Source of the DNA: G963665545 sp963665545
Lineage (GTDB): Bacteria > Pseudomonadota > Gammaproteobacteria > Xanthomonadales > SZUA-36
Reading direction: 5' to 3'
Assembly: GCA_963665545.2 (NCBI GenBank)
Contig: CAXXKZ010000006.1
Coordinates: 248,001 to 312,000 of the forward strand
Length of the DNA stretch: 64,000 bases
A program made the position numbers and the translations under genes. The notes under the pieces are model-generated. The model was not told the origin of the DNA and searched no databases. It worked only from the letters and a program-made list of their open reading frames with translations. Positions 53,107-62,553 of the stretch are shown piece by piece. Position 1 is the stretch's first letter, and each line of letters begins with the position of its first letter.

Positions 53107-53489
53107 GCGATCCGAACAAACGCTATCTGGTGCATTTCGGCGGGGCGATGCTCGTTTATGCCGGGATACTGTTCGCCTCGGTGTGGATGATTGAGACGAT
53201 GGAGATTATGGGATGGCCAGCTGGTGCGCTATCGCTGACCCCAACGCTGCCCGCCATGTATGCTTTGCACGCATGCGCGGTGAGATTCCGCGCCATGGAT
53301 GAGTTCCAGCGTCGGATCGTTTCGGAGGCGATCTTGTGGGGCGCGGGCATCGTCGGTTTCGCCAGCTTTGGCTACGGCTTTCTGGAGGGCTCGATCAACG
53401 CGCCGAATATCTCGATGATCTGGGTGCTGCCAGCATTGATTGGTACCTACGGCGTCGCCTTATGCATTCTGCCGTTGCGGTTCAAATGA
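53103..53489 (+). CDS. Small integral membrane protein
   Basis: 128 residues, ATG overlapping the hydrolase stop. Four hydrophobic segments are visible: GGAMLVYAGILFASVWMI, LTPTLPAMYALHACAV, ILWGAGIVGFASFGYGF and MIWVLPALIGTYGVALCIL, with the conserved-looking loop RAMDEFQRRIVSEA between the second and third. Similar proteins are often encoded directly before a small XRE regulator, as here. Function unknown; it may sense a signal for the regulator or modify its activity. Confidence 0.75.
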   Translation: MSDPNKRYLVHFGGAMLVYAGILFASVWMIETMEIMGWPAGALSLTPTLPAMYALHACAVRFRAMDEFQRRIVSEAILWGAGIVGFASFGYGFLEGSINAPNISMIWVLPALIGTYGVALCILPLRFK

Positions 53490-53692
53490 AGAACCGTCTT
53501 CGCGTGCTTCGCGCGGAACGGCGCTGGAGCCAAGCTGATCTTGGCGAGCACGTTGGCGTCTCCCGGCAAGCGATTAACGCTGTTGAGAATGGCAAGCACG
53601 CACCGTCTCTGCCGTTAGCTTTTAAACTGGCAGAGGCGTTTGACTTGAGTATCGACGACGTATTCGATCCCCACGATGATCCGGAAGTTTGA
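53486..53692 (+). CDS. XRE/Cro-CI type regulator (68 aa)
   Basis: ATG 53486 overlaps the previous stop (ATGA). The whole protein is one helix-turn-helix domain: MKNRLRVLRAERRWSQADLG, EHVGVSRQAINAVENGKHAP and LAFKLAEAFDLSIDDVF. This is the short YozG-like class of XRE regulators that follow a membrane protein gene. It probably binds the palindrome at 52134-52151 and regulates its own operon. Confidence 0.88.
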   Translation: MKNRLRVLRAERRWSQADLGEHVGVSRQAINAVENGKHAPSLPLAFKLAEAFDLSIDDVFDPHDDPEV

Positions 53693-53741
53693 TCTGGCCA
53701 ACCTTAGTAACTTCATCGACGGCGATATAGGGGTCACGGCC

Positions 53742-53757
53742 GTACTGTCAAGTTAAC
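53742..53757. repeat. Short dispersed motif GTAYTGWCAASTTAAC
   Basis: GTACTGTCAAGTTAAC here resembles 56515-56530, the inverted copy 56629-56644, and 62786-62801, each differing at a few positions. All are in gene-free gaps. The 256-base gap 53693-53948 contains nothing else recognisable. Confidence 0.45.
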
Positions 53758-53948
53758 AAACACAGCCCAAATTTGCGGCAAGATAGCCCGATTTCGCTTC
53801 CTTCATGCGCACGTCACCTGCTGCCATTCGGAGAACGCTCTCGAACGGAATTCACGATAATGGCTCGCTCCAATTATATGCCGTCCCAGCCGAAATAGAT
53901 TGCCGATTACCCCATGCGCTGCGAGTTCTTGATTGATTCGGGCCCAGT

Positions 53949-55172
53949 CTAGCGCTCAGATAAAACTCGGCCCCGGACCAACACCAGAGAAGGGTTTCCC
54001 AGGTTCTCGAATGATGTCAGCGGATTGCCATCAACGATCTGAAGGGAAGCCATTTTGCCTGTTTCCAGGGTACCGAGATCATCGTCCTTGGCGAGGATAA
54101 TCGCACCGTTTTTGGTTGCCGCGGTAATGGCCTCCAAGCGTGACATACCCATCCGGACGAAGTATTCCATTTCATCGAAATACATTTGAGGGTAAAGCTT
54201 ATCCAAGACGCTGGCCGTCGCGTCGGTGCCAATCCCCATCAGGATGTCCCGTTTCATCGCTTCCTGAAACAGCGTCTCGTGCATTTCCAGCGTCCAGCCA
54301 CGATCGTCGATCAAGTGCTGGAGCGTAGCCGGGCGTTGCGGCAGGTCATACATGATCTTGTATACCTGCAGTGTTGGCACCAAATGGACGCCTCGTTCGG
54401 CAATCATGTCCAGCACTGCGAGCGGCATCTTGTTGACATGCTCGATGGACTCCACGCCTGCGAGTACGGCGCGTTCGGCCATGCTTTCCGGCACGGTATC
54501 GGAAAACCCGCCACCGTGGCTGGTGACTTGCATGCCGTGAATTTTGGCTTCATCTACCGCCGCATTGACCTCTTCCTGCGTATAAGTAGGCGAGAGTTTG
54601 ATGTGTCTAAATCCCGCTGCATACATCTTGCGCACCGCTTCACGGAATCCGTATGGCCCTGATGCAAAATGCGAAAAATCAGGGCCGTGTCCACCAGTCG
54701 TGGTGATCAATTGTCCGACGGGAAACAGATGCATGGAATCAATGTAGCCCAGTGATTGTCCCTGGACCAGCGCTTGCATTGATTCGACAGTGCCACCCGT
54801 ATCCCTGGCCGCGGTAATACCGGCGCGGACGTAGCGCTGCATGAAATGCAGGGCCCGCAGGGTCGACAGGCTTTCCGTTTGCGTATGAAGGGCCGCCTCG
54901 GTGGGTGGATACATGAAGTGCACGTGAGCATCGACAAACCCGGGTAGCACGTACCGCCCACTGGCATCGATACGACGGGCACCATCTGGTATTTCAACAG
55001 ACCTGCCTATCGCCACGATGCGTTCCCCCCTAACAAGGATCGTCATTCCAGCTTTTGGTTCTGCACCGGTGCCGTCGATTACGGTGCCGCCCACAATAGC
55101 CAGTGGACTGTCCTGTGCAATGCACGTTGTTGAAATGGAGACCAAAATAATAATCATCAGGCCGATTCGCAT
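53949..55172 (-). CDS. Exported amidohydrolase (prolidase/imidazolonepropionase-like)
   Basis: 407 residues with a signal peptide (GLMIIILVSISTTCIA). The barrel motifs are VDAHVHFMYPP (HxH metal site), TTGGHGPDF, FRHIKLSPTY with the bridging Lys, VTSHGGGFSDT, VESIEHVNKM and GIGTDATASVLDKL for the metal Asp. The small domain is formed by IVGGTVIDGTGAEP and ETGKMASLQIVDGNP. This subgroup contains exported Xaa-Pro dipeptidases and other amidases. A close relative is at the right end of the window (63115). Confidence 0.88.
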   Translation of the reverse strand: MRIGLMIIILVSISTTCIAQDSPLAIVGGTVIDGTGAEPKAGMTILVRGERIVAIGRSVEIPDGARRIDASGRYVLPGFVDAHVHFMYPPTEAALHTQTESLSTLRALHFMQRYVRAGITAARDTGGTVESMQALVQGQSLGYIDSMHLFPVGQLITTTGGHGPDFSHFASGPYGFREAVRKMYAAGFRHIKLSPTYTQEEVNAAVDEAKIHGMQVTSHGGGFSDTVPESMAERAVLAGVESIEHVNKMPLAVLDMIAERGVHLVPTLQVYKIMYDLPQRPATLQHLIDDRGWTLEMHETLFQEAMKRDILMGIGTDATASVLDKLYPQMYFDEMEYFVRMGMSRLEAITAATKNGAIILAKDDDLGTLETGKMASLQIVDGNPLTSFENLGNPSLVLVRGRVLSER

Positions 55173-55292
55173 GGGCAGTCCTCTTCAGTCGTCTTGGATC
55201 ATGGGCTGGCGCTTCATGAGCCCGGGTGGCGACGCCGGCATGGAGCGAGAATCCTGCCACCTTGCCAACTGTATCTGCAATAAACGCCCTCC

Positions 55293-55610
55293 CTAATCGC
55301 GGCCATCGGTTGAAAATATTTCCACCCGCAGCCCATCGGGGTCGAGAATAGTAAAATCATCCGGTTTTAGCCGGTCTTTTTCTGCAGCCAATAGTTCCTC
55401 AGGAAAATCAAATCCAACGTGTTCAGGCCCTATGACCCGCTCCGGGTTATGAAAAATCGAAAAGTTGACCGCCGGGTCATCCAAAATCCAGTCCACCTGG
55501 TCGACAATTTCATGGGTGGGTTCCCGGTTAAAAACATTGCTGTAAAAGGCCCGGGATTTTGCCAAATCGGAAACCCCTATGGCCACGTGCAAGCGGGTTG
55601 GTCTAGTCAT
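55293..55610 (-). CDS. VOC (glyoxalase/dioxygenase) family protein
   Basis: 105 residues from ATG 55610 (MTRPTRLHVAIGVSDLAKSR); the upstream ATG at 55619 adds three residues. The paired beta-alpha-beta-beta-beta units are evident: HVAIGVSDLAKSRAFYSNVF, NFSIFHNPE, HVGFDFPEELLAAEKDR and ILDPDGLRVEIFS, with potential metal ligands His and Glu. It resembles CadI-like VOC proteins found in metal or arsenic contexts, but without that neighbourhood. Cytosolic. Confidence 0.82.
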   Translation of the reverse strand: MTRPTRLHVAIGVSDLAKSRAFYSNVFNREPTHEIVDQVDWILDDPAVNFSIFHNPERVIGPEHVGFDFPEELLAAEKDRLKPDDFTILDPDGLRVEIFSTDGRD

Positions 55611-55663
55611 CAAAAGCACTCCTTTTTAAGAAATATACCTAAATCAGCACTTCAAGGGAGTTT

Positions 55664-55712
55664 TATCAGGGGTCGGACAAGCATACGGGTTATCAGGGGT
55701 CGGACAAGCATA
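55664..55712. repeat. Two direct copies of a 22-bp sequence
   Basis: TATCAGGGGTCGGACAAGCA followed by TA occurs at 55664-55685 and again at 55691-55712, separated by CGGGT, without mismatch. It lies in the 393-base gap between the VOC and DUF2141 genes. Confidence 0.85.
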
Positions 55713-55852
55713 TTGCCTTGAATTTTTTGAAAACTGGGTGCTGAAACGCTAGGAACTTAGACTTAGCGGTACCATTTTGACGCCAAAATGAGCAGCCTAA
55801 CAATTAACTGGAATCTGGAGTTTTCCTAGAACACCCATAATTGAGTCAAAAC

Positions 55853-55983
55853 ACGACTTCTAGGAGTCGTTTCAATCCAAAAATTGAAGTCATTCTGTGA
55901 CTTCTCAATGGCATATGCTGGTCCGACGTGCCCGCCTCACCGGCTTGCTGATTCCCTTTTCCATGGATCGTATCGGGAATCAG
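55853..55983. other. Cluster of three short inverted repeats
   Basis: ACGACT-TCTAGG-AGTCGT (55853-55870), GAAGTCA-TTCTG-TGACTTC (55886-55904) and CTGATTCCC...GGGAATCAG (55948-55956 and 55975-55983). The last lies 30 bases beyond the DUF2141 stop on its strand and could terminate it. No open frame of interest is present. Confidence 0.5.
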
Positions 55984-56012
55984 ATCTCGATGAGCGATTC
56001 CTTCTCGGAGCT

Positions 56013-56492
56013 TTAGTCTCTGGCCGGTTTCATCCGTATTTCTACCACAACGTCTTCTTCCGCACTGAACTTCGTGTCAGCCCATTTTGCAGGCCCGAAT
56101 CGACCACGTGCATTGTTTGAATAGCCGATTTTCTCTGTTGGAATTCCGAGAAATCCTGTATCAAGTTCGCCATCACCGTCACGATCATAGGCAACTACCA
56201 CCGCATATTCGCCTTTGGGATGTACTCCAAAATCGAGAATGGCGGAGCCATGCTCGTTTACGGCGACATCAAAACTTGCGAACGGCACTTTCATATAGGA
56301 CTGCTCAGAATTGAACAAGCTGCCGAGCAGTTGTCCTTTGCCAGGTTCTGCGCCTGTGACAAGCGCACGAATCACGATTGCGGACTCAGTTTCACCCCAG
56401 CTTGCAGGGCTATAAGAAATGGTGAGTAGAATTACAAGACAGAGAATCTTCAAGGCTCGCGCTCTGCTGCTAATGATTTTACAAGTATGCAT
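56013..56492 (-). CDS. Secreted DUF2141 protein
   Basis: 159 residues from ATG 56492 with a signal peptide (ALKILCLVILLTISYSPASW). Family pattern: GKGQLLGSLFNSEQSYMKVP, YAVVVAYDRDGDGELDTGFL, GIPTEKIGYSNNARGRFGPA and KFSAEEDVVVEIRM. The DxDGDGxLD segment resembles a calcium-binding loop, and the family is an exported beta-sandwich of unknown role. It is flanked by a 131-bp inverted-repeat element upstream. Confidence 0.85.
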   Translation of the reverse strand: MHTCKIISSRARALKILCLVILLTISYSPASWGETESAIVIRALVTGAEPGKGQLLGSLFNSEQSYMKVPFASFDVAVNEHGSAILDFGVHPKGEYAVVVAYDRDGDGELDTGFLGIPTEKIGYSNNARGRFGPAKWADTKFSAEEDVVVEIRMKPARD

Positions 56493-56513
56493 TGGTGCGG
56501 TAATACTATTCAA

Positions 56514-56644
56514 GGTATTGACAAGTTAAGCTGAAACTTGTCATTTTGAGGGGAAAATGCACCTACCCTACAACCAACAATCAATGCCTTAGCTCATCCT
56601 GAGCATGGCAAAAGAGACTTCAGGCCAGTTAACTTGTCAATACC
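56514..56644. mobile_element. 131-bp element bounded by 16-bp inverted repeats
   Basis: GGTATTGACAAGTTAA at 56514-56529 and TTAACTTGTCAATACC at 56629-56644 are perfect inverted copies. The interior is non-coding. It lies between the DUF2141 and DPP IV-like genes. The size fits a miniature inverted-repeat element or a remnant of one; no target duplication is evident. Confidence 0.6.
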
Positions 56645-56697
56645 CTCATAGGTAAGTGCCCGCTGATTTGAGCGCCGGAGCGACTCGAGCCTTCCTG

Positions 56698-59172
56698 CTA
56701 CTCCGTCCCGGCCGCCTCGGCCGCGGTTGCCATCATTTTCTCTTTCATCAGATCTCCTGACGACTTGGTCGAGAAATTCGCCGGCGGCTGGATTCCCGCC
56801 AGGTTATCGACAAAATAATCCCACATCCGCACCATGGCGTACCCCGTCAACTCATGGCCTGCCTGCGGCAGTATCACCAGGTCAAATTTCTTGTTCTCAT
56901 CCATCAGCGCCTGGGTCAGCTGAAACAGGCCGCCGGCATGGACGCCGTGGTCGAGCAGCCCATGAATGAACAGCACCTTGCCCTGCAGGTTCGCGGCGTA
57001 GGTCAGGGTAGCCTGGGGCAGATAGTTATCTCCATCCAACAAGCCCTGGTAGCGCTCCCCCCAACTGTGCCAGAACAGGCGCTGGTCGAAATTGCCTGCC
57101 CCGGCGACGCCCACCTTGTAGAAATCTCCGAAGCGCAGCATGGCGATGCCGGTCATATAGCCACCGCCTGAAAAGCCGGTTACACCGGCGCGTTCGACAT
57201 CCATATAGGGATAGCGCTGTGCAAGCTGTCGGATGCCGGCAATGTGATCTTCGAGATTGCTGGCCGTGTGTGCCGCGCCGTAGGAGGCCTCATGAAACGC
57301 CCGCGAGCGGTCGGTTGTACCCCGCCCGTCGATGACGACCACCACGAAACCCAGCTCCGCCAGTGGCTGGGCGGTACCGAATGCCATGACGCCGATAACC
57401 TCGGGCACCAGCGACACCTGCGGCCCGCCGTAGACATGATCAATCACCGGGTAGCTTTTGTCAGGGTCAAAATCGCCTGGGCGAAAGACCACGCCGCGAA
57501 TATCCGTTGTACCGTCCGTCCCGGTCAGGGCCACGGGTTCAGGCCAGGTCCATTCTTCAGGCAGGCCAGGCGCCGTGGCCTGTTGGACTTCCATCACCAG
57601 CTCGCCCGTGTTGCTTCTGAGGTCTGTTCTTGGCAGCCCATCGATACGGGTGACGGTTTCAACAAAGTAATTTCTGCTGGGCGATATGCCGCTGATGGTG
57701 GAAATATCATCGCCGGTTACCGCCAACATCATCAACATGAAATCTCCGGCGGCCCAGACCAGGTGATCATCGTCACTACTGCTCAATACGGTCATCTCCC
57801 CACCATCCAGGCTTGCGCGTGCAATTTCCCGGTAATAGGGATTGCGACCACCCACGCGCCCACCCAGGCTGAAATAAACCTCGCGGGTTTCTTCGTTGAC
57901 ACCGAGCACATCCCGAACCAGCCAGTCCCCCTGCGTGATCGAATTCTTCAATTCACCGGTGGCCAGATCGTAGAGGTACAAATGCGCCCAGCCACTGCGC
58001 TCGGAATACCAGATCAACTCATTACTGGCGGGCAAAGGAACGATCGAGGTTGGCATGTAGACGTTTGAGCCCAATTCGATGTAGTGTTCCGCGGTTTCCT
58101 CGAACAACACGCGGGTTCTGCCGCTGTCGGTGTCAAATTCGACGACCCTGGCGCTTTTCTCACCGCGATCGATGTCGACAAAATAGGCCAGCCGTCCGTC
58201 CGCGTCCCACCACGACCAGCCACCACTCAATGGCGTGTCGTTCATTCTCACCGCGGGCACCGGCGCGTAGTGGGCGCCTACCTGCTTGCCGCTCTCAACA
58301 TCGATTGATGTCATGCGAAAACCGCTGACATGCTCATCGCCGGGCAAGGCGGCCCGCCGGGCCCAGGCTGTCGGCCGTACACTGCCATCGGCCGGCGCAA
58401 AAGTAATCATCGGCATTTCTTTTACTTGCCGGTCATCGGTCTGAGTGGTCAATACGCGTTTCGAATCCGGCGACCAGATTGCTTCTGGCTTAACCGCGGG
58501 GCGCCCGGTTGCATCCGGATTGGCGCCGTAGGCATAAAACGGCTCGCCGTCATAAGTCAGTTGTTTGTCCTCCCCGCTTGCCAGGTTTTTGACCCAAAGA
58601 TTGTTCACCTGGGCGAACACCGCCCACTTGCCGTCGGGCGACACCCGCCAGGCTGGATTGTCGGTCTCGCCTTCTACTTTGGACAGGCGGTTTCTGCTGA
58701 TATCGTATTGCCACTGCTTACCGTACGCGGTAAATGCGGCCACGATCGGGTCGAGTGAAATCCTCAGACCCTTCAGAGGCAGTTCACTTACATCCACTTC
58801 CTTGTCGGTAGCCTTCGCCAGGGCCCGCGCCAGGCGCTTATGATCAAACGCTGGTGCTTTTTTCCTGGCCGCGGCATCCACCAAAACAAACGCGAAACCG
58901 TCGACGGTTTCGCGTTTGTACCAGAAACTGTCGTGCCCCTCTATCCACCGTGGATGAAGCGCCAGATTCTTAAAAACGCCGTTATGCTCATAGTTCTCTA
59001 TGAAAGCAGCGCGCTCATAAGCAGCATTAAGGACATCACTGTCAGCATGAGAAGCGCTGAAGGCAGCCTGTACAAAAAAGCAAAAACCCAGAATCGCCAA
59101 CCCCGCGAAGCTGCCTAGGAGCAATTGGCGGCCGGAGCGTGACGGCATGACATGACGCAATGAATTAATCAT
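56698..59172 (-). CDS. Exported S9B peptidase, dipeptidyl peptidase IV-like
   Basis: 824 residues. An N-terminal membrane/signal segment (LLLGSFAGLAILGFCFFVQA) precedes a beta-propeller domain (about 60-560) with repeated motifs such as WSPDSKRVLTTQTD and SPDGKWAVFAQVNN. The C-terminal alpha/beta hydrolase has the nucleophile S668 in GFSGGGYMTG, D741 in FIHGLLDHGVHAGG and H773 in LPQAGHELTGYAM. It would remove X-Pro/X-Ala dipeptides or cleave oligopeptides in the periplasm. The next gene upstream in transcription, the PD40-amidohydrolase fusion, ends 30 bases before its start, so both may be co-expressed. Confidence 0.88.
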   Translation of the reverse strand: MINSLRHVMPSRSGRQLLLGSFAGLAILGFCFFVQAAFSASHADSDVLNAAYERAAFIENYEHNGVFKNLALHPRWIEGHDSFWYKRETVDGFAFVLVDAAARKKAPAFDHKRLARALAKATDKEVDVSELPLKGLRISLDPIVAAFTAYGKQWQYDISRNRLSKVEGETDNPAWRVSPDGKWAVFAQVNNLWVKNLASGEDKQLTYDGEPFYAYGANPDATGRPAVKPEAIWSPDSKRVLTTQTDDRQVKEMPMITFAPADGSVRPTAWARRAALPGDEHVSGFRMTSIDVESGKQVGAHYAPVPAVRMNDTPLSGGWSWWDADGRLAYFVDIDRGEKSARVVEFDTDSGRTRVLFEETAEHYIELGSNVYMPTSIVPLPASNELIWYSERSGWAHLYLYDLATGELKNSITQGDWLVRDVLGVNEETREVYFSLGGRVGGRNPYYREIARASLDGGEMTVLSSSDDDHLVWAAGDFMLMMLAVTGDDISTISGISPSRNYFVETVTRIDGLPRTDLRSNTGELVMEVQQATAPGLPEEWTWPEPVALTGTDGTTDIRGVVFRPGDFDPDKSYPVIDHVYGGPQVSLVPEVIGVMAFGTAQPLAELGFVVVVIDGRGTTDRSRAFHEASYGAAHTASNLEDHIAGIRQLAQRYPYMDVERAGVTGFSGGGYMTGIAMLRFGDFYKVGVAGAGNFDQRLFWHSWGERYQGLLDGDNYLPQATLTYAANLQGKVLFIHGLLDHGVHAGGLFQLTQALMDENKKFDLVILPQAGHELTGYAMVRMWDYFVDNLAGIQPPANFSTKSSGDLMKEKMMATAAEAAGTE

Positions 59173-59202
59173 AATAAATATGGGCTTAACTGACAGTACC
59201 GA

Positions 59203-62200
59203 TTATTCATCTCTGGGCTTATCCCAGTAATCATCACCGCGCGTGTCCTGACGCCGCATTCCTTCCAGCACCCACGGGCGCGAGCCATAGGGTTTGTTGT
59301 CGGGCCAGACTTGGTCCAGCGTGGCGGCATCGTAGAGTACACCCGCCTTCATGACGTAGCGGATTTTTTCCGTGTTTCGCAGGTCATCCAGAGGATTGGC
59401 GTCCAGCACCATCAAGTCGGCAAGTTTACCCTTCTCCAGTGAACCCGTTTCGTGCTCGAGGCCCAGAAAGTGTGCGCCGTTAAGGCTGGCGGCGGCCAGC
59501 GCCTGTAGGGGCGATGCCGCCAGAGCGTATGACCAGGTCTCGAAGTGCATGCCCAACCCGTCCACCTCGCCGTGGGCGCCCATCGTGACATAAGTGCCCT
59601 GCTCTGCCATTGCCCGGGCGTTTTCGGCCTGGAAGGACATGCTCATTTCCTCCAGCGGCCTTGGCCCGAAGGCGCGCCGATGTGCCAGCCTCGGCCACGA
59701 CATCCAGTCACCGAGCTTGTCGTTTTTCCAGTGGTCCTGGCCAGCCACCCAGTAATCAAGATTCAGCGCGTGCGGGTAATCGACTGCAAAAAACTGGATG
59801 GAATGGTGGGCCCCGGCTTTGCCCAACAAGCGGGTGACGTCGCTGTACACCGGATTGTATTCCAGCGGGTGCTCCCAGCCGGTGATGCCGTGCAACACCA
59901 AGCCGAGCACGTAAAACAGGTCGCCGTTTTCACTGGTCAGGGTGATACCCCGCTCGCGCGCGGCCTCGGACAGCCATTGGCGCTGGGTGCGGGTACATTG
60001 CTTGTAGTCTTTCAGAGAAATCGCGCCATAATCGGCCCGGCGGTTGACCTCGCCCCAGGCATCCCTGTAAGTATCCAGGCGGCGAATCGTGTCATAACCC
60101 TCGCCGACACACATGATGATCAGCCCGGTGGCATAGCTGCGCGGGGCGATCATGGCGCCGGACTCAACCAGGTCGCGGATTGCGAATGACGATTCAAAAC
60201 CGGTCGCCGGATCATGCACTGTGGTGACCCCATAGGTCAGGTAGATTGCCGAGCGTTCGCGCTTGACGGGGGTGAACAACTTATCCTCGCCCAGGTGGTG
60301 GGAATGGGTATCGACAAAACCGGGTATCAGGGTCTTGCCGCTGGCATCGATGATCCGGTCCGCGCCGTGGGTCGAACAGCGCCCGACACAGGTAATGCGG
60401 CTGTTCTCGACGATTAACGTGCCGTTTTCAATCACCCCCGGCGCACCCAGGCTGATGATACGGGCATTCGTCAGGGCAATGCGGCCCCGGCCGCCAAAGC
60501 GCGGCAGCGACAGTCCAACATCAACAGCACTGCCGCCATCGGCTTCAAGATCGTAGGTCACGTGACGGTTCGAACTGGCGAACTCAACCACGGAGTTACT
60601 GATCCAGTGCGGGTCGACACCTCCGCGCTCGCTGAGTCGCCTGATACCGGCCGGTTGTCCTTCCAGAATATTAATAGTTTGCGCAGGATCATCCGGCTGC
60701 GGCGCCAGGTAAACATCCTGGAAGATACTGATCGCAAGGTGACGCCCATCCGGAGACGGCACGATGTGCTGCGCACTCCCCGCCACCGCAGCAATCACCC
60801 TGCGATCACTGCCGTCAGCCGCCGTCGAAACCAGCAGGGACTCACCGACGGTGCCGAACACGCTGCCCTCGGCAGATTCGGTCCGGTAGAGCCGGCCGTC
60901 ACTGCCGATGCCTCCATCAAGCGGGAAGGTTGTTTTCACCGCTTGGGCAGGGCCTGCAGTGGTTTCGGGCAGGGCCACCAATTCCCACTCAGAATCGTAA
61001 ACGCCAGGCACACGTATCAGCGCCGGGGGCCAACGGCTGACGAGAATTCCGCTACCGTCGGGATTGGCATGCGGGTAAGCGTAAATCCCCGGTTTATCGC
61101 TGAGCCGGCTTGAGGCGCCACCACCGGCGGCTATTTTCCAGACATGCCCCGAACCTGCGCCATCACTGGTGACATATACCACCGACTTACCGCCGTCCGC
61201 CCAGCGCGCCATGCGCTCGTAATTATCCTGATGGCCCGCCGTCAAGGCACGCGGTTTGCCACCCGGCAGTTGCCGGGTCCAGATACGCCCGGCCGCTTCG
61301 AACAGCAGCGTTGATCCGTCTGGCGAGGTGGCCGGATCGCGTACCACGCGCGGACTAAAATTGTCATCATCGATGCGGATATCCGAGCGTGTCATTTCCG
61401 TAATTTCGCGGAACACCCGCGCCCTGAACGGTATCGTGCTTACCTCGCCCGTGGTCACTTCTACCCGGCGGATTTTGCCACCCTGGCTAATGACGATGGC
61501 CGAGCCATCCGAGGTCCAGCTATAACCGGGAAGCACCCGGGTTTTCCAGCTCGGATGGCCCAGCATCTGGTCATCCGTGATCGGGTCCATGAGGAGCTGT
61601 TCCTTACCGGTTTCCAGGTTGCGCAGCCACAGGGCCGTGCGGCCGCTTTGCTCATGTCCGGCGTGCTCTAGATAGGCGCCGGGGATTTTCCTGGCAAATG
61701 CCAACCATTTGCCGTCGGGTGAAACTTCGGGGGCAGCTTCGCCGAGCAACAGCGGAAATGCGCTACGCCCCGCGACCTGGTAAATGGCCTTGGGTTCGGT
61801 GACTTGCTGGACATCTCCGGAATCGAGGTTAACGCGAAGCAACTGGCGGTTGTCGCCGGCATAGGCAGAGCGGTTGAAGTAGATGAATTTGCCATCTGGC
61901 ATGGGTGAGGCCCATTGCCATCGCGGCGCACCGGAGAAACGATCCCCGGGCTTGGGCGGGCGGGCGTTGGCCGGTGAAACCGGCTCCGGCGCGGTGCCAT
62001 CGCGGGAATAGAACCACAGTGAGTCATTGGTGCGGTAAAAACCAAATTGTGTGCGGGTACGGTGCGTCACGACCAGGGATTTGCCATCCGGCATCCAGGC
62101 CGGCTCGACAACCCGGCTGCGCGGATCAAGGTGCAGCGGCGCCGGATCAGACCCGTCGGCCTTCATCACCCACAGATTGTCCTGTCCCATGCGGTCCGAA

Positions 62201-62553
62201 ATGAAAGCAATTTCGCGCCCATCGGGCGAAATAGTGGGGTGGTAGTTCATCGCAATGCCGGAGTCCTGGGTCAAGCATTGCGCTTCGCCCCCGGCTGTAT
62301 CGAGGCGATAGATATGGCCGAGCAGATCGAACACGACAAAATCTCCTGCCGGGGAGATATCAACCGACATCCAGGTGCCCTCATCGGTTGTAAAGTCGAT
62401 GACGCGGGTATCACCGCGGGGTTTAGTCACATCCCAATCCGGATCGACGCCCGACTGCGCCCAGGCCAGTGTGCTCCCACAAATGACCAGCAAGATGACC
62501 ACTATCCCGGCGGCCCGGGACATCGGATATTTTGCCTTCAACGATTCAGTCAT
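59203..62553 (-). CDS. Exported PD40 beta-propeller + amidohydrolase fusion
   Basis: 1116 residues with a signal peptide (GIVVILLVICGSTLAWAQ). Residues ~40-690 carry repeated PD40/TolB-type blades (PTISPDGREIAFISDRMGQD, PAWMPDGKSLVVTHRT, and others). Residues ~700-1090 form an amidohydrolase: RIALTNARIISLG for the small domain, FVDTHSHHLGED for the HxH site, further His in GAHHSIQFF and VTMGAHGEVDG, and GKLADLMVLDANPLDDL at the end. This two-domain fusion is a known exported type of unknown substrate; the propeller may gate access, as in S9 peptidases. Confidence 0.87.
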   Translation of the reverse strand: MTESLKAKYPMSRAAGIVVILLVICGSTLAWAQSGVDPDWDVTKPRGDTRVIDFTTDEGTWMSVDISPAGDFVVFDLLGHIYRLDTAGGEAQCLTQDSGIAMNYHPTISPDGREIAFISDRMGQDNLWVMKADGSDPAPLHLDPRSRVVEPAWMPDGKSLVVTHRTRTQFGFYRTNDSLWFYSRDGTAPEPVSPANARPPKPGDRFSGAPRWQWASPMPDGKFIYFNRSAYAGDNRQLLRVNLDSGDVQQVTEPKAIYQVAGRSAFPLLLGEAAPEVSPDGKWLAFARKIPGAYLEHAGHEQSGRTALWLRNLETGKEQLLMDPITDDQMLGHPSWKTRVLPGYSWTSDGSAIVISQGGKIRRVEVTTGEVSTIPFRARVFREITEMTRSDIRIDDDNFSPRVVRDPATSPDGSTLLFEAAGRIWTRQLPGGKPRALTAGHQDNYERMARWADGGKSVVYVTSDGAGSGHVWKIAAGGGASSRLSDKPGIYAYPHANPDGSGILVSRWPPALIRVPGVYDSEWELVALPETTAGPAQAVKTTFPLDGGIGSDGRLYRTESAEGSVFGTVGESLLVSTAADGSDRRVIAAVAGSAQHIVPSPDGRHLAISIFQDVYLAPQPDDPAQTINILEGQPAGIRRLSERGGVDPHWISNSVVEFASSNRHVTYDLEADGGSAVDVGLSLPRFGGRGRIALTNARIISLGAPGVIENGTLIVENSRITCVGRCSTHGADRIIDASGKTLIPGFVDTHSHHLGEDKLFTPVKRERSAIYLTYGVTTVHDPATGFESSFAIRDLVESGAMIAPRSYATGLIIMCVGEGYDTIRRLDTYRDAWGEVNRRADYGAISLKDYKQCTRTQRQWLSEAARERGITLTSENGDLFYVLGLVLHGITGWEHPLEYNPVYSDVTRLLGKAGAHHSIQFFAVDYPHALNLDYWVAGQDHWKNDKLGDWMSWPRLAHRRAFGPRPLEEMSMSFQAENARAMAEQGTYVTMGAHGEVDGLGMHFETWSYALAASPLQALAAASLNGAHFLGLEHETGSLEKGKLADLMVLDANPLDDLRNTEKIRYVMKAGVLYDAATLDQVWPDNKPYGSRPWVLEGMRRQDTRGDDYWDKPRDE

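Noticed and set aside
55664..55712. CRISPR-like repeat
   Set aside because: Only two copies of a 22-mer with a 5-base spacer; no array, no leader, and no cas genes anywhere in the window.
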